DNA of 64,000 bases. Origin: Rhodoblastus sp. (GTDB lineage Bacteria > Pseudomonadota > Alphaproteobacteria > Rhizobiales > Beijerinckiaceae). Made by a program: the position numbers and the translations under genes. The stretch covers positions 1 to 64,000 of the forward strand of contig NZ_JAGRPM010000013.1 of assembly GCF_019449565.1 (NCBI RefSeq), read 5' to 3'. Position 1 is the first letter of the stretch. The number at the start of each line of letters is the position of its first letter. The notes beneath the pieces were generated by a model, which saw nothing but the letters and a program-made list of their open reading frames with translations, made no database searches and was not told where the DNA came from. This document shows, one piece after another, positions 25,045-33,888 of this stretch.

Positions 25045-25788
25045 ATGCAGATCGGCGGCAACAACATACTCATCACCGGCGGCGGTTCGGGCATTGGCCG
25101 GGCGCTCGCTCATCGCTGGCGCGATCTCGGCAATCATGTGATTGTCGCCGGCCGGCGGCGCGAGGTCCTGGAAGAGACCATCCGGGGACGCGAGCGGATG
25201 AGCGCGGCCGAGGTCGACATCCAGGATCCGGCCTCGATTCAGGCTTTTGCCCGGCGCGTGATCGCGGAAAATCCTGAACTGAATATTCTGGTCAATAATG
25301 CGGGGGTGATGCGCTTCGAGGACCTGACCGGCCCGCGGGACCTTCACGACGCCGAGGAGACCATCGTCACAAATTTACTGGGTCCGATCCGCATGGCCGA
25401 CGCCTTTGTCGATCATCTCAAGACCCGGCCGGGCGCCGCGATCATCAATGTGTCGTCGGGGCTGGCCTTTGTGCCGCTCAAACGCGCGCCGACCTATTCG
25501 GCGACAAAGGCGGCCATCCATTCCTATACGGTCGCCTTGCGCGAGCAGCTCAAGGGCCTTGTTGACGTGATCGAAATCGTTCCGCCCGCGGTGCAGACCG
25601 ATCTGACCCCCGGCCAGGCGACTCGAGACGGCTATATGCCGCTCGAGGCTTTCGCCGATGAAGTCTTCAGTCTGCTTCAACGCCGGCCCACGCCGCCCGA
25701 AATTGGCGTGGAGCGCGTTCGGCCTCTTCGTTTCGCCGAGGCGGAGGGACGTTTCGAGGCGACCTTCGCAGCGCTGAGCGCGCACTGA
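25045..25788 (+). CDS. Short-chain dehydrogenase/reductase, DltE-like
   Basis: 247 aa. The Rossmann motif is 'ITGGGSGIGRALAHRW', followed by 'NILVNNAGVMRFEDL' and the active-site Ser, Tyr and Lys in 'INVSSGLAFVPLKRAPTYSATKAAIHSY'. The C-terminal 'IEIVPPAVQTDLTPGQ' is typical of the DltE/YdfG-like group. The substrate is unknown. Divergent from the HxlR regulator, which probably controls it. Confidence 0.92.
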   Translation: MQIGGNNILITGGGSGIGRALAHRWRDLGNHVIVAGRRREVLEETIRGRERMSAAEVDIQDPASIQAFARRVIAENPELNILVNNAGVMRFEDLTGPRDLHDAEETIVTNLLGPIRMADAFVDHLKTRPGAAIINVSSGLAFVPLKRAPTYSATKAAIHSYTVALREQLKGLVDVIEIVPPAVQTDLTPGQATRDGYMPLEAFADEVFSLLQRRPTPPEIGVERVRPLRFAEAEGRFEATFAALSAH

Positions 25789-25807
25789 CAAAGCGCGGTT
25801 CGCGGCG

Positions 25808-26581
25808 TTACGACGCTTCCGCCGCCGCGAAAGCGAGCAGGACCGCGATTTCCGCGACCTGCTGCGCCGCGCCGGCGACATCGCCGGTCTGGCCGCCAAT
25901 CTGGGCGCGGGCCAGAGCGCAAAGGCCAAGCACTGCGGTCGCGGCCAGCACGAGCGCCGCGAAGCAGGTCGAGACGCCATAGGCGCCCAGCGCGGGCAGG
26001 AAAGCCAGCGGCGGCGCGACCAGGAAGGCCGGGCGCAAGGCCGCGCCCGTATCGGCAGCCGCCCTTCCCGAACCGTCGGCGCGCGCTGGCGGCAGAAGGA
26101 CCAGCGGGGCCAGACAGGCGCAACGCGAAACGGCGCCAGCGGCGATCAGGACCAGCAAGCCGCTATATGGCGACGGGGCCAGGGCCGCCAGCGCGCTGGC
26201 GCGCAGGCTGAAGCTCAGCACCAGCGCGCTCGCGCCAAAGGCGCCGATGCGGCTGTCTTTCATGATTTCGAGCTTTTGCTCGCGGGTGAAGCCGCCGCCA
26301 AAACCATCCGCGATATCGGCGAGGCCGTCCTCGTGCATGGCGCCCGTGACAAGCGCGCCAAAGCCAAGCGCGAGCAGGGCGGCGGCGGCCGCCGGCAGGC
26401 GCAGCCCCAGCGCGGCGACGAAAACCAGCCCGCCGACGAGGCCCAGCAAGACGCCCGCGAGCGGGGCCAGACGGAGGCTGCGGCGGAAGTCGCCCGATTC
26501 CATCGGGCCGGGGATCGGAACGCGGGAGAAAAAGCGCAAGGCGCCGACGAAATCGCTCAGCCAATCCATGTCCGGCCTCAA
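25808..26581 (-). CDS. cobS: Adenosylcobinamide-GDP ribazoletransferase
   Basis: 257 aa (the fifth residue is also a Met, so the start may be 26569). Polytopic membrane enzyme that joins adenosylcobinamide-GDP and alpha-ribazole in the last steps of cobalamin synthesis. Family signatures: 'ALRFFSRVPIPGP', 'GALVTGAMHEDGLADIADGFGGGFTREQKLEIMKDSRIGA' with its acidic metal-binding residues, and a series of hydrophobic segments to the C-terminus. Overlaps the upstream DUF971 gene by 4 bp. No other cob genes are in the window. Confidence 0.95.
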   Translation of the reverse strand: MRPDMDWLSDFVGALRFFSRVPIPGPMESGDFRRSLRLAPLAGVLLGLVGGLVFVAALGLRLPAAAAALLALGFGALVTGAMHEDGLADIADGFGGGFTREQKLEIMKDSRIGAFGASALVLSFSLRASALAALAPSPYSGLLVLIAAGAVSRCACLAPLVLLPPARADGSGRAAADTGAALRPAFLVAPPLAFLPALGAYGVSTCFAALVLAATAVLGLCALARAQIGGQTGDVAGAAQQVAEIAVLLAFAAAEAS

Positions 26582-26937
26582 CGATGCAGATTTTTCGCGG
26601 CCAACTCATCGAGATAGGCCTGCCATAATGTTTCGCGCCCTGCGCCGAGCGTGAACAAATATTCCCAGGTGAAGAAGCCGCTGTCGTGGCCGTCGTCGAA
26701 GATCAAGCGCGCGGCGTAGCGGCCCACCGGTTCGGCGCGCAGGATCCTGACGTTCTTCTTGCCGGAGACGGTAACCTTCTGGTCCGGTGAATGGCCCTGA
26801 ACCTCGGCGCTCGGGCTGTTGACGCGCAGATATTCCGCTGGAAGCGCATAGGACTCGCCGCTTTCAAAGGCGACATGCAGCGTTTGGCCTTCGTCGGCGA
26901 GACGGATCGTCGTCGGCCAATGCGATTCGCTCGTCAC
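26578..26937 (-). CDS. DUF971 protein
   Basis: 119 aa. '[21 protein letters not shown]', '[20 protein letters not shown]' and '[23 protein letters not shown]' define the DUF971 (gamma-butyrobetaine-hydroxylase N-terminal-like) domain. Single-domain members are common in proteobacteria and sit near iron-sulfur or cofactor genes; function not settled. Translationally coupled to cobS (ATGA overlap) and divergent from moaA, with about 70 bp between the starts. Confidence 0.9.
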   Translation of the reverse strand: MTSESHWPTTIRLADEGQTLHVAFESGESYALPAEYLRVNSPSAEVQGHSPDQKVTVSGKKNVRILRAEPVGRYAARLIFDDGHDSGFFTWEYLFTLGAGRETLWQAYLDELAAKNLHR

Positions 26938-27009
26938 CCAAGTTCTCCTTTCGCCGCGCTTGTTGCGCTATGCTCTGTATGCGCCGGAAAAAAAGCATAT
27001 ATAGAGGGA

Positions 27010-28059
27010 ATGAGCCCGAACCTACTCGAAATCCCGTCTCATGCCGCTCGTGCCGCGCCCGCGTCGCGGGCGCTGGTCGATTCTTTCGCCCGGACGATTG
27101 ATTATATACGGCTTTCCGTCACGGACCGCTGCGACTTTCGCTGCGTCTATTGCATGTCGGAGCATATGAATTTCCTGCCCAAGGCGGATCTTCTGACCCT
27201 TGAGGAGCTTGAGCGGCTTTCGGCGGCCTTTGTCGCGCGCGGCGTGCGGAAGATCAGGCTGACGGGCGGCGAGCCGCTGGTGCGGCGCAATGTCATGGAA
27301 TTGTTTCGCGGCCTGTCGCGCCTGTTCGATCGCGGCCTGCAGGAACTGACGCTCACCACCAACGGCTCCCAGCTCGCGCGCTACGCCACGGAACTCGCGG
27401 ATTGCGGCGTGCGCCGGGTCAATGTCTCGCTCGATACGCTCGACCCCGCGAAATTCCGCGCGCTCACCCGCTGGGGCGACATCGCGCAGGTTCTGAAGGG
27501 CGTCGACGCCGCGCAGCAGGCCGGTCTCAAGGTCAAGCTCAATTGCGTGGCGCTCAAGGGTGGCAATGAGGGCGAGTTTCTGCCTCTGGTCGAATGGGCG
27601 CATGGCCGGGGCATGGATGTTTCCTTCATCGAGGCCATGCCGCTCGGCGAAGACGCGGCCTATAATATCGAAAGTCTTTTGCCGCTCGACGCGGTGGCCG
27701 CAGCTTTGGCCGAGCGCCTCACGCTCACCCCCTCGACCCATGTCAGCGGCGGGCCGGCGCGCTATTTCGACGTCGCGGAAACGGGAGGCCGCGTCGGCTT
27801 CATCACGCCGCTGAGCCAGCATTTTTGCGACAGCTGCAACCGCATCCGCGTCACCTGCACCGGAACGCTCTATACCTGCCTCGGGCAGGAAGACCAGACC
27901 GACCTGCGCAGCCCGCTGCGGGCCTCGAAGGATGATTCCGCGCTGCACGCTGCACTCGACGACGCCATGCGCCGCAAGCCGCGCGGCCATGATTTCGTCG
28001 CGCAATGGGCTGGCGCGCTCGCTCCCTCTGCGCGACACATGAGCACGACCGGCGGCTGA
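27010..28059 (+). CDS. moaA: GTP 3',8-cyclase
   Basis: 349 aa from the ATG at 27010 (agaggga upstream); a longer frame runs antisense through the DUF971 gene and is not used. First step of molybdenum cofactor synthesis. N-terminal radical SAM cluster in '[18 protein letters not shown]' (CxxxCxxC), '[19 protein letters not shown]', and the C-terminal second cluster in '[19 protein letters not shown]'. The protein ends in Gly-Gly, which is essential in MoaA. Monocistronic here. Confidence 0.96.
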   Translation: MSPNLLEIPSHAARAAPASRALVDSFARTIDYIRLSVTDRCDFRCVYCMSEHMNFLPKADLLTLEELERLSAAFVARGVRKIRLTGGEPLVRRNVMELFRGLSRLFDRGLQELTLTTNGSQLARYATELADCGVRRVNVSLDTLDPAKFRALTRWGDIAQVLKGVDAAQQAGLKVKLNCVALKGGNEGEFLPLVEWAHGRGMDVSFIEAMPLGEDAAYNIESLLPLDAVAAALAERLTLTPSTHVSGGPARYFDVAETGGRVGFITPLSQHFCDSCNRIRVTCTGTLYTCLGQEDQTDLRSPLRASKDDSALHAALDDAMRRKPRGHDFVAQWAGALAPSARHMSTTGG

Positions 28060-28077
28060 TTTTTTTTTCGCGCGACG

Positions 28078-28105
28078 TGTAACCATTCGCGGATCGATCC
28101 GTATG
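28078..28105 (+). promoter_or_regulatory. Putative ECF-type promoter of the buf operon
   Basis: TGTAACC at 28078-28084, a 15-nt spacer and cgtatg at 28100-28105 resemble the TGTAACC-N16-CGAA promoters used by the Caulobacter ECF sigma factor SigF for bufferin genes. The spacer is one base shorter and the -10 element differs. It lies about 70 nt before the bufA start. Confidence 0.45.
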
Positions 28106-28174
28106 CCTTGTTGCAGGCCCCAGAGCGCCTGCGCGACGCGCTCCGTTCAGGGCGCGATTCCAGGGAGTTCGATC

Positions 28175-28432
28175 ATGCAGATGAAAATCCTTTCCGGCGC
28201 CAGCCTTGCCGCAGCCGCCATCGCCCTCGCCGTTTCCGGCGCCGCCATGACGACGCAGGCGCAGGCCAAGAAGGCGCCGGTCCATTGCATGGGAATCAAT
28301 TCCTGCAAGGGAACCAGCGCCTGCAAGACCGCCAGCAACGCCTGCAAGGGCCAGAATTCCTGCAAGGGCCAGGGCTTCCTGATCGAGAAATCCGCCGCCG
28401 CCTGCACGAAGCTCGGCGGCACGGTCGGCTGA
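28175..28432 (+). CDS. bufA: Bufferin-type metallophore (BufA2-like)
   Basis: 85 aa from the ATG at 28175 (agggag upstream). A signal peptide (to about 'TTQAQAKK') precedes a mature peptide with six Cys spaced in 'HCMGINSCKGTSACK', 'NACKGQNSCKGQGF' and 'AACTKLGG'. This is the DUF2282-like bufferin pattern, whose cysteines are modified by the MNIO enzyme encoded next and which bind copper or zinc in the periplasm. First gene of bufABC; an ECF-like promoter lies upstream. Confidence 0.88.
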   Translation: MQMKILSGASLAAAAIALAVSGAAMTTQAQAKKAPVHCMGINSCKGTSACKTASNACKGQNSCKGQGFLIEKSAAACTKLGGTVG

Positions 28433-28502
28433 TTGCATTTTCGACCTCTCTCCGCGCCGCCCAGGCGCGGGGAGCAAAGGCTTTGCCGCGATGGAGAGCG
28501 CA

Positions 28503-29351
28503 ATGACCGAGTGCGAAAAACTGGCTGACCGTGCACAGGGTTTCGGGCTTGGACTGCGGACCGTCTATTATCCCGACATTCTCGAAAGCCCGCAGCCGGT
28601 GGACTGGTTCGAGATCATTTCAGAAAATTTCATGGTTCCCGGCGGGCGCCCCCTCGCCATGCTCGACCGCATCCGCGCGGATTATCCGCTTCGCATGCAT
28701 GGCGTGTCGCTGTCGCTCGCCTCGACCGATCCGCTCGATTTCGACTATCTGCGCGCGCTGAAAAAGCTGATTGCGCGGGTCGAGCCGGAGCTGGTGTCGG
28801 ATCATCTCGCCTGGACCGGCGCCCATGGCCTGAACCTCCACGACCTTTTGCCGACGCCTTTGACGCAAGAGGCGCTCGATCATTGCGTCGAGCGCGCGGC
28901 GCGCGTGCAGGATTTTCTGGGCCGCCGCATCGCGCTGGAAAATCCCTCGACCTATGTTTCCTTCGCCGACGACGAGATGGGCGAGGCGGATTTTCTCGCT
29001 GAACTCGCGCGGCGCGCAGATTGCCTGCTGCTGCTCGACGTCAACAACGTCCATGTCTCGGCCTTCAACCACGGCTTCGACGCGAAAAACTATCTCGACC
29101 GCATCCCGAAGGAGCGAGTCGCGCAGATCCATGTTGCGGGCCATAGCGATTTGAAGACGCACAAGATCGACACCCATGATCATCCGGTTAGCGATGCGGT
29201 CTGGGAGCTTTTTTCCTATGTGCGCGAAAAATTTGGGCCGATTCCGGCGATGATCGAGCGCGACGACCGCTTCCCGCCCTTTTCCGAACTGCTCGACGAA
29301 CTCGGGTTCATGCGGCGCCTGGCGGAAGCCGGGGAAAGGGTGGCGGCATGA
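28503..29351 (+). CDS. bufB: MNIO-family (DUF692) peptide-modifying enzyme BufB
   Basis: 282 aa from the ATG at 28503 (ggagag upstream; an earlier ATG at 28491 is possible). Multinuclear non-haem iron oxygenase with a TIM-barrel. Likely iron ligands are in 'SDHLAWTGAHGLNLHDLLP', 'LENPSTYVSF', 'LLDVNNVHVSAFNHGFD', 'HVAGHSDLKTHKIDTHDHPV' and 'MIERDDRFPPF'. In bufferin systems it converts Cys residues of BufA into thiooxazole-type groups. The stop overlaps the bufC start. Confidence 0.93.
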   Translation: MTECEKLADRAQGFGLGLRTVYYPDILESPQPVDWFEIISENFMVPGGRPLAMLDRIRADYPLRMHGVSLSLASTDPLDFDYLRALKKLIARVEPELVSDHLAWTGAHGLNLHDLLPTPLTQEALDHCVERAARVQDFLGRRIALENPSTYVSFADDEMGEADFLAELARRADCLLLLDVNNVHVSAFNHGFDAKNYLDRIPKERVAQIHVAGHSDLKTHKIDTHDHPVSDAVWELFSYVREKFGPIPAMIERDDRFPPFSELLDELGFMRRLAEAGERVAA

Positions 29352-30142
29352 AGCTCGCCGAACTGCAATCGCTGTTTCAGGCGAGCGTACTCGATGCCGA
29401 GCCGTCGCCGCACTTGTTGGCCCGGTTGAGGCCGCCGGGGCGCGCGGAGAGCGTCGCGGAGACTTTCGCGGTCTATCACGATGGCTTTCGACTGCGCATG
29501 ACGGAATTTCTCGCCAATGATTATCCGGTGTTGCGTGCGGCGCTCGGCGAGTTGGCTTTCGGCGCGATGGCCGAAGCCTTTTGGCGCGCGCGGCCCTCGA
29601 CCTTCCGCAACGCGCGCTGGTTCGGCGCGAGCTTGCCGGCGTTTCTGCGGACGGCGCCCCATTATTGCGCCGATTCCTTCATCTGCGGCGTGGCGGCGCT
29701 CGAGGCGGCGTTGGCGAAAAGCTTCGACGCCGAGGATGCTGAGGAGATTCCGATCTCGGCCCTGGCCGCGACCAGGGAAGAGGATTGGCCGCAGCTGCGC
29801 CTGGGTTTTCATCCCAGCGTCGTCGTGGTCGAAACCAGCCAGGCCGCGCTCGCCGCCTATGAGGCCGCTCAGACGGGCGAGGCCTCGCTTCAGTCCGGCG
29901 GCGCGGTTCGCCTGCTCGTCTGGCGGCGCGATCTGGATGTGAACTATCGCGTGCTGGAGGGCGGCGAAGATATGGCGCTCGTCGCAGCCTTTGACGGCGC
30001 GCCTTTTGGCGAAATCTGCTCGCTGCTGGCTTTCGCCAATCCGCAAAAGCCGGCGGAAGAACTCGCGATGGCGGCGGGAAATTATCTCGCCCGCTGGTTT
30101 GCCGACGGCATGATCGTGGCGGCCGCGACTGCGCCGGGGTGA
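29348..30142 (+). CDS. bufC: BufC, DUF2063 partner protein
   Basis: 264 aa. N-terminal DUF2063 domain: 'LAELQSLFQASVLDAEPSPH', 'FAVYHDGFRLRMTEFLANDYPVLRAALGELAFG' and 'PSTFRNARWFGASLPAFLR'. The C-terminal half is beta-rich ('EEDWPQLRLGFHPSVVVVET'). BufC-type proteins bring the precursor peptide to the MNIO enzyme. Overlaps bufB by 4 bp (ATGA); a strong terminator follows. Confidence 0.9.
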   Translation: MKLAELQSLFQASVLDAEPSPHLLARLRPPGRAESVAETFAVYHDGFRLRMTEFLANDYPVLRAALGELAFGAMAEAFWRARPSTFRNARWFGASLPAFLRTAPHYCADSFICGVAALEAALAKSFDAEDAEEIPISALAATREEDWPQLRLGFHPSVVVVETSQAALAAYEAAQTGEASLQSGGAVRLLVWRRDLDVNYRVLEGGEDMALVAAFDGAPFGEICSLLAFANPQKPAEELAMAAGNYLARWFADGMIVAAATAPG

Positions 30143-30167
30143 TTTCGGTTTGATTTGCCGCGATTGA

Positions 30168-30205
30168 AAAGCCCGCCGCGAGGTTTCGCGGCGGGCTTTG
30201 TTTTT
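30168..30205 (+). terminator. Rho-independent terminator of bufABC
   Basis: A perfect 14-bp stem aaagcccgccgcga / tcgcggcgggcttt with a 4-nt loop, followed by tgttttt. It directly abuts the end of the convergent caspase-fold gene. Confidence 0.9.
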
Positions 30206-32909
30206 AATGGCAGGGCGGTTCGCCAGGGCCGCCGCAATTGGGCCGGCCGGGATGAGGAGGCGCGGCGGGACGGGGCGCGGCAGCGGGAGGCGGAGGCGCG
30301 GGATGCGGCGCAGGCGGCGGTGGGGCCGCGCGCGGAGCCTGCGGCGGCGGGGCCGGAGGCGGCGGAGCAACGCGCGGGGGCGGTGGGGCCATGTGAGGCG
30401 GGGCCTGCGGAGGTGGCGGAGCCAAATGCGGCGCAGGCGGCGGTGGCGGCGCGACGCGCGGCTGGGGCGGCGGGGCCACGCGCGGGGCCTGCGGCGGCGC
30501 GATATGCGGCGCAGGCGCATGGGGCGCCGCTTGAGGCGGCGGTGGCGGGGCGGGCCGGGGGGCGGCCGGCGCGGCTGGACGAGGCGCGACTGGCGCGGGC
30601 GCGGCTTGCGGCGCGGGAGTCACATGCGGCGTCGGCGCGGCTGGAGCGGCTGGCGCGGCTGGAGCAGCCGGCGCGGCTGGACGAGGCGGGCGCGCGGCGC
30701 CGGGGGCGGCGGGAGCGACCGGAGCTGCGCCGGTCGGCGCGGCGGGGCCGCCGGGACGGGGCAGGGGCGCTCCACCCGGAGCGACGGGAGCGCCCGGGGC
30801 TGCGCCGGTTGGAGCGGCGGGGCCGCCGGGATGGGGCAAAGGCGCGCCACCGGGGGCTGCTGGAGCAACCGGGGCTGCGCCGGTTGGAGCGGCGGGACCG
30901 CCGGGATGGGGCAAAGGCGCGCCGCCCGGGGCGGCTGGAGCGCCCGGAGCTGCGCCGGTCGGAGCTGCGGGGCCGCCGGGACGGGGCAGGGGCGCTCCGC
31001 CCGGGGCGGCGGGAGCGACGGGGGCCGCGCCGGTCGGCGCTGCTGGCGCGGCGGGATGAGGTAAGGGCGCTCCGCCCGGGGCGGCGGGAGCGGTCGGGGC
31101 CGCGCCGATCGGCGCCGTTGGCGCGGCGGGACGAGGCAAGGGCGCGCCGCCGGGGGCTGCTGGAGCAACCGGGGCTGCGCCGGTTGGAGCGGCGGGGCCG
31201 CCGGGATGGGGCAAGGGCGCTCCGCCCGGGACTGCGGGAGCGCCCGGGGCTGCGCCGGTCGGCGCCACAGGCGCGCCAGGTTGGGGCAGGGGCGCTCCGC
31301 CGGGCGCCGCTGGTGCGCCGGGCGCGGCCGGAAGAGCGGGCCGCAGGCCGCCGGGTTGCGGAACCGGCGCTCCGGGCGCGCCAGGAACTGCGCCTCCCGG
31401 CGCGGGAGCGCCAGGAACAGGAACGCCCGGCGCCGGGGCCGATCCCGGCGCGACCTGCGCCCGGCGATTGAAATTATTGTAATAATCCTGCGCGGCGGGC
31501 ACCTGCGTTTGGACGACCGTTGGCGCATGGAACAGGCCCATTTTCGCCGCCACGGCCGCGCCGACGAGCGGCGCGACGACCATCGGCAGCGGCAGCAATC
31601 CGGCATGGGGCGGCGGGGGCGGAGGCTCGTCCACGATCATGACCGGAGGCGGCAGATAGCCGATAGGGGGCGGGGGCGCCCAGTCCGGATCGTCAAATAC
31701 GTAATAGGGGCGGCGGAAATAGACAGCCTCGTCGGGCAAGGGCGGCGGCACGTCGAATTCAACCACGTCGAATTGCTCCGGCGCGGCGAGCGGCGCGCGC
31801 AGATAGGCCAACCGCAGGCGCGCGTCCTCGGCGTGGGGACCGCGCGGATAGGCGCGCAGATAGCTCCAATAGGCGTTCGGCGAATTGGCGAGATAGGCCC
31901 GCCGCCAGGTGAGCGCCTCGCGGCGCAGCGCCAGCATGGCGCGCACGCGCGGCGCATAGCGCGAGTCCGGATAGGCCGCGAGGAAATCGCGATAGCCCTG
32001 GATCGTGTCGCGTTCGAGCGTGGCGGCGAAGGCGTCCTCGACCGGATATTCGCGGATGGGTCGCGCCTGCAACCGTGTATAGGCCTCGGCGGCGACCGGC
32101 GGCGGCGCGTCCGGCGCGCGGGCGATCAGAGCGGGAGCGGCGGCGAGCTTCGATTCGTCCCACGGAATGACCGCGCCCTTGGTGACCTCGGAAACGCGCA
32201 TGCGGGTCTGGGCGAATGCCTCGTCGATCGGCAGGCCGGGCTGGCGCAAGGCTTCGGCCAGCGCCTGGGCGTAGATTCCATAGGCGCCGGTCTCGTTCGG
32301 CGCGACCGAGCCGGGCGCGGCGTTGAAGGCGTAAAGCCCGCCCGGGCCGGGTTCGACCAGAGCGAGGCCGCCCGCCAGAGGCTCTCCGGTCTGGGCGAAG
32401 GAATTGATCCGCGCGGCGTCGAGCACGACCACGCGCGCCTTGAGCGGCAATTGCGCGAGCGGCTGGAGGTAATCGCTCAGCCGCACCGCCTCAAGCGGAA
32501 CGTTGGCCGCGCGCGGAATCGCCGCCTCGACGGGGGCGATATAATTCTCGCCGGCATATTGCAGGCCACGACCGGAAATATAAACGAAGGCGATGGCGTC
32601 CGGCCCTGCGGCGGCGGCCTTGTCGACGAATTCGCGCAGCGCTTTGCGCAGCCCGTCCTGATCGAGATCGGCGGCGCCGGCGACGTCGAAGCCCGCGCGT
32701 TGCAGCGTGTCGGCGATGAGGCCGGCGTCATTGGCGGCGGAAGACAGCGGGCCGGTCTTGTAAGCGGCCTCGCCGACGACCAGCGCGATGCGCGGCGAAA
32801 CGCCGGGCGCCGGTTGCGCCGAGCCCAAAGGCGCTCGCACAAGGATCGCGCCGATGAAAAACACGCCGGCGGCGATCCGTAACGTCGATTTTTTGGGCCT
32901 GAGCCTCAT
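30204..32909 (-). CDS. Caspase-fold protein without catalytic residues, Pro/Ala/Gly-repeat tail
   Basis: 901 aa with a signal peptide ('IAAGVFFIGAILVRAPLGSAQ'). Residues ~38-265 are a peptidase C14 fold: 'RIALVVGEAAYKTGPLSSAANDAG', 'YISGRGLQYAGENYIAP', 'ARVVVLDAARINSF'. The usual catalytic His in SGHG is Arg114, and the Cys in DACR is Ala166, so it should be proteolytically inactive. Residues ~265-400 are helical. From ~400 on the protein is low-complexity: eight 25-aa repeats (536-735), then long Pro/Ala runs, ending 'PNCGGPGEPPCH'. Convergent with bufC. Possibly a secreted scaffold; function unknown. Confidence 0.85.
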   Translation of the reverse strand: MRLRPKKSTLRIAAGVFFIGAILVRAPLGSAQPAPGVSPRIALVVGEAAYKTGPLSSAANDAGLIADTLQRAGFDVAGAADLDQDGLRKALREFVDKAAAAGPDAIAFVYISGRGLQYAGENYIAPVEAAIPRAANVPLEAVRLSDYLQPLAQLPLKARVVVLDAARINSFAQTGEPLAGGLALVEPGPGGLYAFNAAPGSVAPNETGAYGIYAQALAEALRQPGLPIDEAFAQTRMRVSEVTKGAVIPWDESKLAAAPALIARAPDAPPPVAAEAYTRLQARPIREYPVEDAFAATLERDTIQGYRDFLAAYPDSRYAPRVRAMLALRREALTWRRAYLANSPNAYWSYLRAYPRGPHAEDARLRLAYLRAPLAAPEQFDVVEFDVPPPLPDEAVYFRRPYYVFDDPDWAPPPPIGYLPPPVMIVDEPPPPPPHAGLLPLPMVVAPLVGAAVAAKMGLFHAPTVVQTQVPAAQDYYNNFNRRAQVAPGSAPAPGVPVPGAPAPGGAVPGAPGAPVPQPGGLRPALPAAPGAPAAPGGAPLPQPGAPVAPTGAAPGAPAVPGGAPLPHPGGPAAPTGAAPVAPAAPGGAPLPRPAAPTAPIGAAPTAPAAPGGAPLPHPAAPAAPTGAAPVAPAAPGGAPLPRPGGPAAPTGAAPGAPAAPGGAPLPHPGGPAAPTGAAPVAPAAPGGAPLPHPGGPAAPTGAAPGAPVAPGGAPLPRPGGPAAPTGAAPVAPAAPGAARPPRPAAPAAPAAPAAPAAPTPHVTPAPQAAPAPVAPRPAAPAAPRPAPPPPPQAAPHAPAPHIAPPQAPRVAPPPQPRVAPPPPPAPHLAPPPPQAPPHMAPPPPRVAPPPPAPPPQAPRAAPPPPAPHPAPPPPAAAPRPAAPPHPGRPNCGGPGEPPCH
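30705..31304 (-). repeat. Eight 75-bp coding tandem repeats
   Basis: Eight consecutive 25-codon units of the form PGGAPLP(H/R/Q)P.., each with APTGAAP or a variant, within the caspase-fold gene (residues 536-735). The units vary at a few positions and keep the reading frame, which indicates expansion and contraction by recombination. Confidence 0.85.
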
Positions 32910-33042
32910 CTTGCTTTTCCTCCGCCACCCGGTCGACCGGTTGCGCGAACAGAATGCGCGCCCGTGGCGAAGTTATGACGCGCCCATGCGGGTGAACGCC
33001 AACTGAATGCAACGAGACGGATTCAAAAACGCGAAATTGGTC

Positions 33043-33633
33043 TCATCGCTGGACGATCACCTTGGCGCCAATGTGGACGCGGTCATAGAGATCGACCACG
33101 TCGTTGTTAGTCATGCGGATGCAGCCCGAGGACACCGCCTGGCCGATGGTGTCGGGCTCGTTGGAGCCGTGAATGCGGTAAAGCGTGCCGCCGATATAAA
33201 TGGCGCGCGCGCCGAGCGGATTTCCGATGCCGCCGGGCATGTGGCGCGGCAGGTCGGGACGGCGGCGGATCATTTGCGCGGGCGGCGTCCAGTCCGGCCA
33301 CTCGCGCTTGTTGGTGACGTGGTGCACGCCGCCCCATTCGAAGCCGGGACGCCCGACGCCGACGCCATAGCGCAGGGCCCGGCCGTCGCCGAGGACGTAA
33401 TAGAGCCGGCGCTCGCGCGTCGAGACGACGACGGTGCCGGGCCTCTCGGCGCCGCGATAGGCGACGACCTCGCGCCCGATGGGCGAGGCGAAGGGCCGCC
33501 CCTCGCCTTGGCCTGGCTCCCCCGAGAGAAAATCGAAAATAAAGGCGCGGGCCGGCGTCGCGGCTGTCAGCGATAGGCCGGCGAGGAGCAGAAATTTCGC
33601 CGCATTGGCGAGGAAAGACGGGCGGGACGGCAT
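33043..33633 (-). CDS. L,D-transpeptidase, YkuD domain
   Basis: 196 aa with a signal peptide ('AKFLLLAGLSLTAATPARA'). The YkuD catalytic region shows 'YRIHGSNEPDTIG' and 'SSGCIRMTNNDVVDLYDRV', containing the His and the nucleophilic Cys (HxxGSN ... SSGCIRM). 'GVGVGRPGFEWGGVHHVTNKREWPDW' is typical of alphaproteobacterial members. It cross-links peptidoglycan 3-3 or attaches it to outer-membrane proteins. Stands alone, about 130 bp from the caspase-fold gene. Confidence 0.94.
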   Translation of the reverse strand: MPSRPSFLANAAKFLLLAGLSLTAATPARAFIFDFLSGEPGQGEGRPFASPIGREVVAYRGAERPGTVVVSTRERRLYYVLGDGRALRYGVGVGRPGFEWGGVHHVTNKREWPDWTPPAQMIRRRPDLPRHMPGGIGNPLGARAIYIGGTLYRIHGSNEPDTIGQAVSSGCIRMTNNDVVDLYDRVHIGAKVIVQR

Positions 33634-33812
33634 GCGCGCTCCTGATCTGCGAAGCTTGTGTGCCCTTTAACGCGGCGAGTCGCGGCAGGGATGCAGCGAT
33701 TAAGCGCAAAAAGCGGAAAATCTTCAATCGGGAAATAGGTAGTTTCGTCGGGCTGCCGCCTTGACGCGGCGGCGCGGGTTTTCTAAACAGGGCCTCCGAC
33801 GTCAAGACGTCC

Positions 33813-33887
33813 GGGCGATTAGCTCAGCGGGAGAGCACACCCTTCACACGGGTGGGGTCATAGGTTCGATCCCTATATCGCCCACCA
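33813..33887 (+). tRNA. tRNA-Val (CAC)
   Basis: 75-nt cloverleaf with gggcgat/atcgccc acceptor arms, D-loop 'agctcagcgggagagc', anticodon stem caccc/gggtg with loop ttcacac (anticodon CAC), T-arm containing ggttcgatccc, and encoded CCA. Confidence 0.97.
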
Positions 33888-33888
33888 T
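33868..33888. repeat. attL-like core at the tRNA-Val 3' end
   Basis: The last 21 bases from the T-arm to just past CCA are repeated with two substitutions at 35963-35983 (19/21 identical). Integrated elements often duplicate a tRNA 3' end in this way. No integrase is found in between. Confidence 0.45.

Noticed and set aside
28060..28077. T-run directly after moaA as a terminator
   Set aside because: No convincing hairpin precedes the T-run, so a Rho-independent terminator is not supported.
30705..31304. Regular 75-bp repeats that could suggest a CRISPR array or minisatellite
   Set aside because: The units are contiguous with no unique spacers, and they keep one reading frame inside a gene.
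30155..31471. 438-codon open frame opposite the repeat part of the caspase-fold gene
   Set aside because: It is an Arg/Ala/Gly-rich shadow of the GC-rich 75-bp repeats; the minus-strand frame has a signal peptide and a caspase fold.
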